Shown here: positions 1 through 8,764 of the stretch, in pieces
Layout: each line of letters starts with the position of its first letter
Numbering within the stretch: the first letter of the stretch is position 1
NCBI GenBank assembly: GCA_027315365.1
Contig: DAHUYF010000205.1
Location: 28,753-92,752, forward strand
Source of the DNA: Rhodospirillales bacterium
GTDB lineage: Bacteria > Pseudomonadota > Alphaproteobacteria > ATCC43930 > CGMCC-115725
Reading direction: 5' to 3'
Length of the DNA: 64,000 bases
Notes under the pieces: generated by a model
What the model saw: only the letters and a program-made list of their open reading frames with translations
What the model was told of the DNA's origin: nothing
The model's database searches: none
Program-made: the position numbers and the translations under genes

Positions 1-1
1 C

Positions 2-880
2 GCCGGCTGGCTGGCCGAGCCCGCCAACGCCGCGCGCGCCGCCGATCAGCTCACCGAGGCGTTGCCCTACGTCATCGGCTCGCTCGGCGACCGCGCGGTG
101 CGCGATTTCGTCGCGCACTCCTTCGGCGAGCAGCTCAAGGAGCTGGATCTGGCGCCGCTCGCCGGCCGGCTGATCACTCTGTTCACCGCCAGTGGCCAAT
201 ATGACGCGGTGTTCGATCACGCCCTCGACGCGACCCAGGCGATGCTTGCCGCCAACGCCGAGCGGATCTATGCCGCGGTCGAAGAGCGCAGCCGCTGGTG
301 GGTGCCGAAATCGGTCAACCGGCGCATGGCGGTGGCACTCATCGAGGGAATCGAGGAGGTGCTGGCGGAGCTGCGCCTGCCGGACAGCGCGGCACGCGAG
401 CGCTTTCGCGCCGGGATCGAGGATTTCGCGAGGAGCCTCGTCGTCTCGCCGGAGCGGCGGCGGCGCTTCAACGAGGTGAAGAACCGGCTGATCGAGCATC
501 CCGACATGCAGGCCTGGATCGGCGGCATCTGGGATGAGCTGCGCCGCCTCTTCCTCGACGACCTCGCCGCCCCTGCCTCGCGGACGCGCGAGGCGATGCG
601 CACCGCCCTGCTGTCGCTGGGCCGGACCTTGGCGCGCGATCAGGCGATGCAGGCGCGCCTCGACGCCACGATCGAACATGCGGCGCTGGCGGTGGTGCCC
701 TGGCGCGGCCAGATCGGCGCGCTCATCGCCGAGGTGGTGCGCGGCTGGGACGCGCGCACGGTGACGCGACGGCTCGAACTCGCCATCGGCAGCGATCTGC
801 AATATATCCGCATGAACGGCACGCTGGTCGGCGCCTGCGTCGGCTGCGCGCTCTATCTCATCGGCTATTACCTGTTCTAG
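2..880 (+). CDS. DUF445 family membrane protein, 5' end cut by window
   Basis: The reading frame is open from the first bases of the window, so the N-terminal part lies outside; a TTG at 62 is not convincing as a start because the frame continues upstream of it. The visible part is mostly charged helical sequence. It ends in the family-typical tail: a short ..YIRMNGTLVG motif followed by one hydrophobic C-terminal segment (last ~18 residues, GACVGCALYLIGYYLF). That combination is characteristic of DUF445 (YjiN-like) membrane proteins, whose biochemical role is not established. The amidase gene starts 12 bp downstream on the same strand and may be co-transcribed. Family assignment is fairly sure; function is unknown. 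Confidence 0.8.
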   Translation, partial: AGWLAEPANAARAADQLTEALPYVIGSLGDRAVRDFVAHSFGEQLKELDLAPLAGRLITLFTASGQYDAVFDHALDATQAMLAANAERIYAAVEERSRWWVPKSVNRRMAVALIEGIEEVLAELRLPDSAARERFRAGIEDFARSLVVSPERRRRFNEVKNRLIEHPDMQAWIGGIWDELRRLFLDDLAAPASRTREAMRTALLSLGRTLARDQAMQARLDATIEHAALAVVPWRGQIGALIAEVVRGWDARTVTRRLELAIGSDLQYIRMNGTLVGACVGCALYLIGYYLF

Positions 881-892
881 ACTCGGTTCGCG

Positions 893-1588
893 ATGCGCCT
901 CCTCGACCACCCCTCGCCCAATCACGGACCGCGGCCGGCCGACGGCGTCATCGACATGCTGATCCTGCACTATACCGGCATGCGGACCGCCGCCGACGCG
1001 GTCGAGCGGCTGTGCTCGCCCGAAGCGCAGGTCAGCGCGCATTACCTGATCGACGAGGACGGCACGGTGCTACGCCTGGTGGCGGAAGAGCGACGCGCCT
1101 GGCATGCCGGCCTGTCGTTCTGGGCCGGGCGACGCGACGTGAACAGCGCCTCGATCGGCATCGAGCTGGTCAACCCCGGCCATGAATTCGGCTATCGCCC
1201 GTTCGCCGAGCCACAGATGGCGGCGCTTGAGCGGCTCGGCCGCGACATCCTGGCGCGCCATCCCATCCCGCCACGCCACGTGCTGGCCCATTCGGACGTC
1301 GCGCCGCGGCGGCGCAGCGATCCCGGCGAACTGTTCGACTGGCGGCGACTGGCGCAGGCAGGCGTCGGCCTCTGGCCCGAAACCGCGGCCGCGCCGGCCG
1401 CGACGATCGCCGAGGCCCAGCACCTGCTCGCCGCTATCGGCTACGAGACCGCCCGGACCGGCCTGCTCGACGACGAGACCCGGCCGGCGGTCGTCGCCTT
1501 CCAGCGCCATTTCCGGCCGGCGCGCTGCGACGGCGCGCTCGATCGCGAGACGCGGGCGTGCATCGCCGCGGTGGCCGCGGCGATTTGA
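893..1588 (+). CDS. N-acetylmuramoyl-L-alanine amidase (AmpD-like) with peptidoglycan-binding domain
   Basis: Predicted zinc amidase that cleaves the amide bond between muramic acid and the peptide stem of cell-wall fragments. The amidase_2 domain covers about residues 1-165. The zinc ligands expected from AmpD are visible: His in LHYTG near residue 27, His in LAHSDVAP, and Asp in the RRSDPG motif that precedes the FDW signature. Residues ~170-231 look like a PG_binding_1 domain (EAQHLLAAIGY...GLLDDETRPAVVAFQRHF). No signal peptide is seen, so a cytoplasmic role in muropeptide recycling is the simplest reading. ATG start 12 bp after the DUF445 gene. Whether it is the true AmpD orthologue or a related recycling amidase cannot be decided here. 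Confidence 0.88.
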   Translation: MRLLDHPSPNHGPRPADGVIDMLILHYTGMRTAADAVERLCSPEAQVSAHYLIDEDGTVLRLVAEERRAWHAGLSFWAGRRDVNSASIGIELVNPGHEFGYRPFAEPQMAALERLGRDILARHPIPPRHVLAHSDVAPRRRSDPGELFDWRRLAQAGVGLWPETAAAPAATIAEAQHLLAAIGYETARTGLLDDETRPAVVAFQRHFRPARCDGALDRETRACIAAVAAAI

Positions 1589-1614
1589 CTTCTGCGCCGC
1601 CACGCCCCTTATCT
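1585..1614 (+). promoter_or_regulatory. Probable rnpB promoter
   Basis: TTGACT at 1585-1590 overlaps the stop of the amidase gene and is followed after 18 bp by TTATCT at 1609-1614. It sits just upstream of the 5' end of the RNase P RNA, with the predicted start point at about 1620. Inferred from sequence only. Confidence 0.5.
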
Positions 1615-1619
1615 AGCGC

Positions 1620-2002
1620 TGCCAGACGGCCGGATGACCGCTCTTCGCTTGCGCGGGGAGAGGAAAGTCCGGGCTCCACGGAAATGCGGTGCCGGGTAAC
1701 GCCCGGCGGGGGCGACCCCAGGGAAAGTGCCACAGAAACACACCGCCAACCCCGGTTCGCCGGGCGGCAAGGGTGAAATGGTGCGGTAAGAGCGCACCGC
1801 GCCGCCGGCAACGGCAGCGGCAGGGCAAACCCCACCGGGAGCAAGACCAAGTAGGGATGGCCGGCCGCAAGGCCAGGGGCATTTCCGCCCCGCCATCCGG
1901 GTCGGTCGCGCGAGGCGCCCGGTAACGGGCGTCCCAGAGGAATGGTCATCCCCCGCCGCAAGGCGGGGACAGAACCCGGCTTACAGGCCGTCTGGCACCT
2001 CT
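1620..2002 (+). ncRNA. rnpB: RNase P RNA, bacterial class A
   Basis: Catalytic RNA of ribonuclease P, which trims the 5' leader of tRNA precursors. The terminal P1 helix is visible as GCCAGACGGCC at 1621-1631 pairing perfectly with GGCCGTCTGGC at 1986-1996. The universally conserved 5' core GAGGAAAGTCCGGGCTCC lies at 1660-1677 and its partner ACAGAACCCGGCTTA at 1969-1983, as expected for the P4/CR-I and CR-V elements. The length of roughly 380 nt fits class A. The exact 3' end is approximate; no clear terminator follows. Confidence 0.96.
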
Positions 2003-2182
2003 TCCCATCTCCTCCCAATGCGCGGCACATCATTTTTCTGAAACAAACAGAGAACGTTCTTGATGTCTGACGTTAAGAAACACCGTCTGCGCCTCAACCG
2101 CTAGGTGTTTTTGCGATGTCTTGACCATAGGGGTCCGATGCGCGGCGCCGCCACCCTTAATACTCGCGATCCCACTGTATTA
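2003..2182 (+). other. Intergenic stretch between rnpB and the MraZ operator
   Basis: No gene of normal size. It contains a 13-codon open frame at 2063-2104 (MSDVKKHRLRLNR) that begins with ATG and ends with TAG but has only a weak ribosome-binding site. A GAAC-like direct repeat (AAAC-N7-GAAC, about 2042-2056) precedes it. Neither can be assigned a role. Confidence 0.3.
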
Positions 2183-2237
2183 CCATGATTTTCCATTGAC
2201 TCCCCATAAAATCCCATGCTATCCCATCTTATCCCAA
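2183..2237 (+). promoter_or_regulatory. MraZ operator: six in-phase 10-bp repeats
   Basis: Pentamers recur with an exact 10-bp period: CCATG (2183), CCATT (2193), CCCAT (2203), CCCAT (2213), CCCAT (2223) and CCCAA (2233), each separated by 5 bp. On the minus strand the last four read as ATGGG/TTGGG. MraZ is known in other bacteria to bind tandem TGGGN boxes with 5-bp spacers at its own promoter. The last three copies are the best matches and the upstream ones are degenerate. The array overlaps the predicted promoter, consistent with autorepression of the dcw operon. Binding here is inferred. Confidence 0.85.
2196..2224 (+). promoter_or_regulatory. Predicted dcw promoter (Pmra)
   Basis: TTGACT at 2196-2201, a 17-bp spacer and CTATCC at 2219-2224. 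The -35 is good and the -10 weak. It lies inside the MraZ repeat array, so MraZ bound to the array would block it. Confidence 0.45.
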
Positions 2238-2322
2238 TGGGAAGGTGTCGCGGCATGGCGGAATGCCGAGGCGCGGAGACGTTCGGGCGGGGACGTCGGG
2301 AGCAGAACCTCGGGGGGCGGCA

Positions 2323-2799
2323 TTGGCGTCGTTGTTCCTTTCCACATTCGTCAACAAGGTTGACCGAAAGGGCCGCGTCTCCGTCCCCGCCCCGTTCCGG
2401 CTCACCCTGGCCGGCCAGAGCTTCAACGGCATCATCGCCTATCGCTCCTTCAAGCTGCCCGCCCTCGAGGCCGGCGGCATCGACCGCATGGAGGAGATGA
2501 GCGACCGCATCGATCAGCTCCCCGAATTCTCCGAAGACCGCGACGCGCTGTCCTCGATCCTGGCCGATGCCGAGACGCTGGCGTTTGACGGCGAGGGCCG
2601 CATCGTGCTGCCGGAGACACTGTGCCAACACGCCGGCATCACCGAGACGGCGGCCTTTGTCGGCCGCGGCCGCACCTTCCAGGTCTGGGAGCCGCAGCGC
2701 TTCCAGGCGCATCAGCAGGAGATGCGCGAACGCGCCCGCCGCCAGGGCACGACGCTGCCGGCCCGCAGCGCCGGTCCCGCCGCCGAGGCGCCGCGATGA
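2323..2799 (+). CDS. mraZ: Transcriptional regulator MraZ
   Basis: DNA-binding regulator of the dcw cluster, first gene of the operon. The two SpoVT/AbrB-like MraZ repeats are visible: the [22 protein letters not shown] segment near the N-terminus and [21 protein letters not shown] around the middle. The length of ~158 residues suits the family. The start is a TTG: either 2323 (MASLFLSTF..), with a G-rich ribosome-binding site at 2311-2320, or 2332 (MFLSTF..), which matches the usual family N-terminus better. No ATG is available at the right place; the open frame continues upstream to 2245 but that sequence is not MraZ-like. The stop overlaps the rsmH start by 4 bp. Confidence 0.93.
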   Translation: MASLFLSTFVNKVDRKGRVSVPAPFRLTLAGQSFNGIIAYRSFKLPALEAGGIDRMEEMSDRIDQLPEFSEDRDALSSILADAETLAFDGEGRIVLPETLCQHAGITETAAFVGRGRTFQVWEPQRFQAHQQEMRERARRQGTTLPARSAGPAAEAPR

Positions 2800-3746
2800 C
2801 CGAAAATCTCCGCCACGCCCCCGTTCTGCTCGCCGAAACGCTCGCGGCCCTGGCACCGCGCGACGCGGCCACCTATGTCGACGGCACGTTCGGCGCCGGC
2901 GGCTACAGCCGCGCCTTGCTGGCGGCGGCGCGCTGCCGCGTCATCGCCATCGACCGCGACCCAGACGCGGTGGCGCGCGGCGGCGCGCTGACGCGCGAGC
3001 ACCCCGGCCGCTTCACCGTTCTCGAAGGCCGCTTCGGCGAGATGGAGGCGCTGCTGGCGCCGCTCGGCATCAGCGCAGTCGCCGGCATCGCGCTCGATCT
3101 CGGCGTCTCCTCGCCGCAGATCGAAGAGCCCGGCCGCGGCTTCTCCTTCCGCGCCGACGGCCCGCTCGACATGCGCATGGGGCGCTCCGGCGCCACCGCC
3201 GCCGACCTCGTCAACAGCCTCTCGGAAAGCGACCTCGCCAACCTCATCTATATCTACGGCGAGGAGCGTTTCGCGCGCCGCGTCGCCCGCGCCATCGTCG
3301 CCGCCCGACGGGAGGCGCCCTTGACCCGTACGGCCGAGCTGGCCCGCATCGTCCGCACCGTCGTACCGGTGAGCGGCGGCATCGACCCCGCCACCCGCAC
3401 CTTCCAGGCGCTGCGCATCGAGGTCAATGACGAGCTCGGCGAGTTGGAGCGGGCGCTGCTGGCGGCCGAACGCCTGCTTGCGCCGGGCGGCAGGCTGGCG
3501 ATCGTCTCCTTTCATTCGCTCGAGGATCGCAAGGTCAAGGAATTCCTGCGCGAGCGCAGCGCCGCGGCGCCCAAGGGCTCGCGCCATCGGCCGGCGCCGC
3601 CGACCGCGGCGCCGAGCTTCCGCCTGCTGACGCGCAAACCGGTCACTCCGGGCGCCGCCGAGATCGAGCGCAACCCCCGCGCCCGCTCGGCCCGGTTGCG
3701 CGCCGCCGAGCGTACCGAGGCGCCCGCCTGGGAGAAGGCCGCATGA
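2796..3746 (+). CDS. rsmH: 16S rRNA m4C1402 methyltransferase RsmH (MraW)
   Basis: SAM-dependent N4-methyltransferase that modifies C1402 in the decoding centre of 16S rRNA. The protein is 316 residues. Family motifs seen: the N-terminal [29 protein letters not shown]-binding region, [19 protein letters not shown] in the middle and the C-terminal [17 protein letters not shown] signature. The ATG overlaps the mraZ stop (ATGA), implying translational coupling. As usual in this cluster, rsmH sits between mraZ and ftsL although its role is ribosomal. Confidence 0.97.
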   Translation: MTENLRHAPVLLAETLAALAPRDAATYVDGTFGAGGYSRALLAAARCRVIAIDRDPDAVARGGALTREHPGRFTVLEGRFGEMEALLAPLGISAVAGIALDLGVSSPQIEEPGRGFSFRADGPLDMRMGRSGATAADLVNSLSESDLANLIYIYGEERFARRVARAIVAARREAPLTRTAELARIVRTVVPVSGGIDPATRTFQALRIEVNDELGELERALLAAERLLAPGGRLAIVSFHSLEDRKVKEFLRERSAAAPKGSRHRPAPPTAAPSFRLLTRKPVTPGAAEIERNPRARSARLRAAERTEAPAWEKAA

Positions 3747-4123
3747 TGCGCTTCTCCACCCTGCTCTGGGCCCTGCTGGTCGGCGTCAGCGGCTATGCCA
3801 TGTTCCAGGTGAAATACGAGGTGGTGCAGCTCGAGGACCAGCTCACGCGTCTCAATCGCCAGATCGCCGCCGACCAGGAGCAGATCCGGGTGCTCGGCGC
3901 CGAATGGAGCTTCCTCAACCAGCCGGCGCGGCTGGAGCAGCTGGCCAAGCGATATCTCACCCTCGGCCCGATCGGTCCGCAGCAGATCGGGCGCATCGAA
4001 CAACTGCCGTGGCGATCCCCCCTGCCTCCCGCCGCGGCAGCCGCCGCCGCGCCGCCGTCAGCCTCCTCCCAGCTGATGGCGGCGCCGCGGCTCGCCAATG
4101 CCAGATCCGGGCTCCTGCAATGA
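3743..4123 (+). CDS. ftsL: Cell division protein FtsL
   Basis: Small bitopic divisome protein that forms a coiled-coil complex with FtsB and FtsQ and helps activate FtsW-FtsI. The 126-residue product has a short cytoplasmic start, one membrane segment (about residues 5-22) and a periplasmic heptad region (~25-65: [19 protein letters not shown]..). A ..[14 protein letters not shown] motif typical of FtsL follows, then an Ala/Pro-rich tail. The start overlaps the rsmH stop by 4 bp and the stop overlaps ftsI by 4 bp. FtsL sequences diverge widely; position between rsmH and ftsI supports the call strongly. Confidence 0.93.
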   Translation: MMRFSTLLWALLVGVSGYAMFQVKYEVVQLEDQLTRLNRQIAADQEQIRVLGAEWSFLNQPARLEQLAKRYLTLGPIGPQQIGRIEQLPWRSPLPPAAAAAAAPPSASSQLMAAPRLANARSGLLQ

Positions 4124-5871
4124 AGCCCGGCCTTCCCGAGCGCGACGACAACCCCTGTCGCCCGCGGCATTTCAGGCCGGCCGCCTGCGCCCCGGCACCG
4201 CTGGAGGGGCCGGCCAAGCAGGCGCTGGAGACCAGCCACACCCGGCTGATCATCGCCGGCGCGCTGTTCTGCCTGGCCTTCCTGGTAATCGGCGCGCGGC
4301 TGGTCGAAGTAGCAGGGTTCAAGGGCGGCGAGACGCGGCTGGCGCGCCTGCACGTGGCCGAGCGGCCCGAGGTGGCGCGCGCCGACATCGTCGACCGCAA
4401 CGGCGTGCTGCTGGCCACGACGCTCGACTCGCCCTCGCTCTACGCCGACCCGAAGCTGATCAAGGACCCCGAGGCGGTAGCGCAGAAGCTGGCCGCGCTG
4501 TTGCCCGACGTCGGCGAGAGCGAGATCGCCGCCAGGCTCGCCGCCGACCGGAGCTTCGTCTGGATCAAGCGGCAACTGACGCCGAGCCAGGAATTCGAGG
4601 TCAACCGCCTGGGCATCCCCGGCCTGCAGTTCCAGACCGAGGGCCGCCGCGTCTATCCCAAGGGCAACCTCGCCGCTCATGTCGTGGGCTATGCCGATCT
4701 CGACGGCAAGGGGCTCGCCGGCATCGAGCGCGGCTTCGACGACATCCTGCGCGACCGGCACGAACCGGTCGAGCTGTCGCTCGACGTCCGCGTCCAGTAC
4801 ATCCTGCGCGACGAGATCGCGCGTCAGGTGGCCGAGTTCAGCGCCATCGGCGGCATGGGCATCGTCATGGACGTGACCTCCGGCGAGGTGGTCGCCATGG
4901 TGTCGCTGCCGGATTTCGATCCCAACACGCCGGGCAGCGCCAACGAGGAAACCATCTTCGACCGAGCGACGCTCGGCACCTACGAGATGGGCTCGACCTT
5001 CAAGATTTTTAACACCGCCATGGCGCTCGACGACGGCATCGCCACGCTGAGCAGCAGCTATGACGCCACCAACCCGATCCGGATCGGCCGTTTCGTCATC
5101 CATGACGACCATGCCCAGCGGCGCTGGCTCACCGTACCGGAGATCTTCGAATACTCCTCCAACATCGGCTCGGCCAAGATGGCGATCGAGGCCGGCACCG
5201 ACCGGCAGAAGGATTTCCTCGGCCGGCTCGGCCTGCTGAAGGCACCGAGTTTCGAGCTGCCCGAGATCGGCGCGCCGCTGGTGCCCTCGCCCTGGCGGCC
5301 GATCAACACCATGACCATCGCCTTCGGCCACGGCCTCTCGGTGAGCCCGCTGCAGATGGCGACGGCGGTGAGCGCGGTGGTCAATGGCGGCATCCTGCGC
5401 CGCGCCACGCTGATCAAGCGCCCCGCCGGCTACGCGCCGTCCGGCCAACAGGTGCTGTCGCCGCGCACCTCGGAGGAGATGCGCCGCCTGCTGCGCCTGG
5501 TGGTGGAGCGCGGTACCGGCAAACTCGCCAACGCGCCGGGCTATCTCGTCGGCGGCAAGACCGGCACGGCCGAGAAGGTGACGGGCGGCCGCTACGAGCG
5601 GCATGGCCTGCTGTCCTCTTTCATCGGGGTATTTCCCATCACCGAACCGCGCTACCTCGTCATGGTCAGCATCGACGAGCCGCAGGGCACCCGCGAGTCG
5701 CACGGCTTTGCCACCGGCGGCTGGGTCGCGGCGCCGGCGGTGGGGCGCGTCGTGGCGCGGATGGCTCCGCTCATGGGAATCCCACCGGTGGACGAGGATT
5801 CGCCCGAAATTCGCCGTTCTTTGCTGGTGGATTCGTTGAGCCCGCAGGGGCGGAAAATTGCGGCTAACTGA
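4120..5871 (+). CDS. ftsI: Septal peptidoglycan transpeptidase FtsI (PBP3)
   Basis: Class B penicillin-binding protein that crosslinks septal peptidoglycan together with the glycosyltransferase FtsW. It has 583 residues. A cytoplasmic N-terminus of ~40 residues precedes one membrane anchor (~43-65); then come the pedestal domain and the transpeptidase domain with the three active-site motifs: SxxK as STFK (catalytic Ser292), SxN as SSN (346-348) and KTGTA (480-484). The chosen ATG overlaps the ftsL stop (ATGA) and gives a normal family length; the frame is open further upstream but that part is FtsL coding sequence in another frame. Confidence 0.97.
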   Translation: MKPGLPERDDNPCRPRHFRPAACAPAPLEGPAKQALETSHTRLIIAGALFCLAFLVIGARLVEVAGFKGGETRLARLHVAERPEVARADIVDRNGVLLATTLDSPSLYADPKLIKDPEAVAQKLAALLPDVGESEIAARLAADRSFVWIKRQLTPSQEFEVNRLGIPGLQFQTEGRRVYPKGNLAAHVVGYADLDGKGLAGIERGFDDILRDRHEPVELSLDVRVQYILRDEIARQVAEFSAIGGMGIVMDVTSGEVVAMVSLPDFDPNTPGSANEETIFDRATLGTYEMGSTFKIFNTAMALDDGIATLSSSYDATNPIRIGRFVIHDDHAQRRWLTVPEIFEYSSNIGSAKMAIEAGTDRQKDFLGRLGLLKAPSFELPEIGAPLVPSPWRPINTMTIAFGHGLSVSPLQMATAVSAVVNGGILRRATLIKRPAGYAPSGQQVLSPRTSEEMRRLLRLVVERGTGKLANAPGYLVGGKTGTAEKVTGGRYERHGLLSSFIGVFPITEPRYLVMVSIDEPQGTRESHGFATGGWVAAPAVGRVVARMAPLMGIPPVDEDSPEIRRSLLVDSLSPQGRKIAAN

Positions 5872-7345
5872 GCTCATGGACGGCGCACAAGGCCCCCTCA
5901 CCCTCTCGCCTCCGGGCGACATCGACATCCGCGGCCTCGCCGCCGACTCCCGCGCCGTCGAGCCGGGATTCCTCTTCGCGGCACTGCCCGGCGCCAAGCT
6001 CGACGGACGACGCTTCGTCGCCGACGCGGTGGCCCGCGGCGCGGTCGCGGTGCTGACCGACGATCCCGGCGCGCTCGCCAGCCTGGCGCAGCGCCAGCCG
6101 CCGGTCCGCGTCATCTTCGACGCCAATCCGCGCCGGCGCCTCGCGCGCATGGCCGCGCGCTTCTACGCGCCGCAGCCGGAGACGCTGGTGGCGGTCACCG
6201 GCACCAACGGCAAGACGTCGGTCACCGTCTTTGCGCGCCAGATCTGGCGCCAGCTCGGCCATCGCGCCGCGAGCCTCGGCACCATCGGCATCGTCGGACC
6301 GGATTTCGAGCATCCCGGCGCGCTTACCACTCCCGACCCCGTGTCGCTGCACCGCGAGCTCAACCTGCTGGCGCGGGCCGGCATCGACTATGTCGCGCTC
6401 GAAGCGTCGAGCCACGGCCTCGACCAGTTCCGCCTCGACGGGCTCGAGCTCTCGGCCGCGGCCTTCACCAATCTCACCCGCGACCATCTCGACTACCACC
6501 GCGACATGGAAGCCTATTTCACAGCCAAGGCGCGGCTGTTCACCGAACTGCTGCCGCCGGACGGCACCGCGGTGTTGAACGCCGACAGCGCCGAGGCGAT
6601 GCGGCTCGCGGAGATGTGCCGCCGGCGCGGCCAGACCGTGATCGGCTTCGGCGCCGCGACCGGTGCCGATCTTCGCCTAGTCGCGGCACGGCCGCTCGCC
6701 TCCGGCCAGGAGATAGAGCTGCAGGTGTTCGGCGAGCGCCGCACCTTCGTCCTGCCGCTGATGGGCGCCTTCCAGGCGAGCAACGCGCTCGCCGCGCTCG
6801 GCCTCGCCATCGCCACCGGCGCGCCGGTCGAGCGCGCGCTCGACGCGCTGCCGCTGCTCCAGGGCGTGCCGGGCCGGCTGGAGCACGTGGCGAGCCATCC
6901 CAACGGCGCGCCGGTGATCGTCGACTACGCGCACACGCCGGACGCGCTCGAGACCGTGCTCGGAGCGCTGCGCGCCCATTGCCGCGGCCGGCTCGTCGCC
7001 GTCTTCGGCTGCGGCGGCGACCGCGACGCCGGCAAGCGGCCGCAGATGGGCGAGATCGCCGAGCGCCGCGCCGACCTCGTGATCGTCACCGACGACAATC
7101 CGCGCGGCGAAGACCCGGCAGCCATCCGCCGCGCCATCCTCGCCCGCTGCCCGAAGGCCGAGGAGGTGGGCGATCGCGCCCAGGCCATCCGCCGCGGCCT
7201 GGCGCTGCTGCGGTCGGGCGACGTGCTGCTGATCGCCGGCAAGGGACATGAGCGCGGCCAGATCGTCGCCGGCGTGACCCACCCCTTCGAGGACGCCGCC
7301 GTCGCACGACAGGCGGTCGCCGAACTCGGGGGAACCGCCACGTGA
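5858..7345 (+). CDS. murE: UDP-MurNAc-tripeptide ligase MurE (meso-DAP adding)
   Basis: Cytoplasmic ATP-dependent ligase that adds the third stem residue to UDP-MurNAc-L-Ala-D-Glu. With a TTG start at 5858 it has 495 residues. The ATP-binding GTNGKT loop is at 115-120. The DNPR motif at 413-416, which marks meso-diaminopimelate specificity, fits a Gram-negative wall. The TTG is preferred because a purine-rich ribosome-binding site (CAGGGGCGG) lies just upstream and MRLTELM matches the family N-terminus; the ATG at 5876 has no visible site. The start overlaps the ftsI coding end by 14 bp. Confidence 0.96.
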   Translation: MRLTELMDGAQGPLTLSPPGDIDIRGLAADSRAVEPGFLFAALPGAKLDGRRFVADAVARGAVAVLTDDPGALASLAQRQPPVRVIFDANPRRRLARMAARFYAPQPETLVAVTGTNGKTSVTVFARQIWRQLGHRAASLGTIGIVGPDFEHPGALTTPDPVSLHRELNLLARAGIDYVALEASSHGLDQFRLDGLELSAAAFTNLTRDHLDYHRDMEAYFTAKARLFTELLPPDGTAVLNADSAEAMRLAEMCRRRGQTVIGFGAATGADLRLVAARPLASGQEIELQVFGERRTFVLPLMGAFQASNALAALGLAIATGAPVERALDALPLLQGVPGRLEHVASHPNGAPVIVDYAHTPDALETVLGALRAHCRGRLVAVFGCGGDRDAGKRPQMGEIAERRADLVIVTDDNPRGEDPAAIRRAILARCPKAEEVGDRAQAIRRGLALLRSGDVLLIAGKGHERGQIVAGVTHPFEDAAVARQAVAELGGTAT

Positions 7346-8757
7346 GCCCGCTCTGGACCGCCGCCGAGGCCGAAGCCGCGACCGGCGGCCGGGCGACGCG
7401 CGACTGGATCGCGACGGGCGTCTCGATCGACAGCCGCAGCGTCGGCCCCGGCGACCTTTTCGTTGCGCTGGCCGGACCCAATTTCGACGGTCACGACTTC
7501 GTCGCCGACGCCCTGGCCAAGGGCGCGGCGGCGGCGCTGGTCGCGCGCCTGCCGCCAGGCGTCGCCGAGACCGCGCCGCTGCTGGTCGTCGCCGACACCA
7601 TGACCGCGCTCGAGGGACTCGGCCGCGCCTCGCGGCGGCGCAGCGCGGCGCAGATCATCGGCGTCACCGGCAGTGTCGGCAAGACCGGCACGAAGGAGGC
7701 GCTGAAACGTGCGCTCGAGCGCCAGGGCGCGTGCTTCGCCTCAGCCGGCAGCCTGAACAACCAATGGGGCGTGCCGCTGTCGCTGTCGCGCATGCCGCGC
7801 GAGACCGCCTGGGGCGTCTTCGAGCTGGGCATGAACCACCCCGGCGAGATCGACGCGCTGTCGCGCATGGTGCGCCCGGACGTGGCAGTGATCACCACGG
7901 TCGAGCCGGCGCATCTCGGACATTTCCCCTCGGTCGAAGCGATCGCCGACGCCAAGGCCGAGATCTTCGCCGGCATGGAGCAGCGCGGCGCCGCCGTGCT
8001 CAACCGCGACAACCCGCATTTCGTGCGCCTTGCCGCGGCAGCACGCGCCCGCGGCATCACCCGCATCCTGGCCTTCGGGAGCCATCCCGAGGCGACGGTC
8101 AGGCTGATCGATTGCCACCTCTACGCCACCGCCAGCGCGGTGACCGCCTCGGTGCTGGGCGAGATCGTCGACTACTGCATCGCCATCCCCGGCCAGCACT
8201 GGGTAATGAACAGCCTCGCGGTGCTCGGCGCAGTGAAAGCGGCGCGCGGCGATGTCGGCGCCGCTGCGGCGGCGATGTCCTCGCTGCAGCCGCTCGACGG
8301 CCGCGGCCGGCGCCACAAGATCGCGGCCGGCGCCGGCACCGCCGAGCTCATCGACGAAAGCTACAACGCCAGCCCGGCCTCGATGCGCGCCGCATTGGCG
8401 GTGCTGGGCACGATGCTTCCCGGCAAGGGCGGCCGCCGCATCGCCGTGCTCGGCGACATGCTGGAACTCGGCGAGGACGCGCCACGGCTGCATGCCGAGC
8501 TGGCGCAGCCGCTGATCGACAGCGGGGTCGCGCTGACCTTCACCGTCGGCGCCCATATGCGCGCGCTCTACGACGCGCTGCCCAAGCGGATGCGCGGCGG
8601 GCACGCCGCGAGCTCGGCCGAGATGGCCGAGATCGTCGCCCGCCGGTTGCGTCCCGGCGACATCGTCACGGTCAAGGGCTCCCACGGCAGCCGCATGGCG
8701 GAGGTGGTGAAGCGCCTGCTGTCCGGGCAGGCGGCATCCGCCGGGATCAAAGGCTAG
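7342..8757 (+). CDS. murF: UDP-MurNAc-tripeptide:D-Ala-D-Ala ligase MurF
   Basis: Adds the D-Ala-D-Ala dipeptide to UDP-MurNAc-tripeptide, completing the cytoplasmic pentapeptide precursor. It has 471 residues. N-terminal substrate domain with [16 protein letters not shown], the P-loop GSVGKTGTK at 110-118, then [10 protein letters not shown] and [11 protein letters not shown] in the central domain and [11 protein letters not shown] at the start of the C-terminal domain. The GTG start overlaps the murE stop by 4 bp. All expected Mur-ligase motifs are present. Confidence 0.97.
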   Translation: MSPLWTAAEAEAATGGRATRDWIATGVSIDSRSVGPGDLFVALAGPNFDGHDFVADALAKGAAAALVARLPPGVAETAPLLVVADTMTALEGLGRASRRRSAAQIIGVTGSVGKTGTKEALKRALERQGACFASAGSLNNQWGVPLSLSRMPRETAWGVFELGMNHPGEIDALSRMVRPDVAVITTVEPAHLGHFPSVEAIADAKAEIFAGMEQRGAAVLNRDNPHFVRLAAAARARGITRILAFGSHPEATVRLIDCHLYATASAVTASVLGEIVDYCIAIPGQHWVMNSLAVLGAVKAARGDVGAAAAAMSSLQPLDGRGRRHKIAAGAGTAELIDESYNASPASMRAALAVLGTMLPGKGGRRIAVLGDMLELGEDAPRLHAELAQPLIDSGVALTFTVGAHMRALYDALPKRMRGGHAASSAEMAEIVARRLRPGDIVTVKGSHGSRMAEVVKRLLSGQAASAGIKG

Positions 8758-8764
8758 AACCTTA

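Noticed and set aside
2042..2056. Possible LexA box (AAAC-N7-GAAC) before mraZ
   Set aside because: One mismatch to the alphaproteobacterial GAAC-N7-GAAC pattern, and no SOS gene directly downstream; too weak to claim.
3793..6150. A 785-codon minus-strand frame across ftsL-ftsI-murE
   Set aside because: Antisense to the dcw genes; Arg/Gly/Ala-rich and without motifs. Similar long frames at 25281-27677 and 28107-30260 were dismissed for the same reason.
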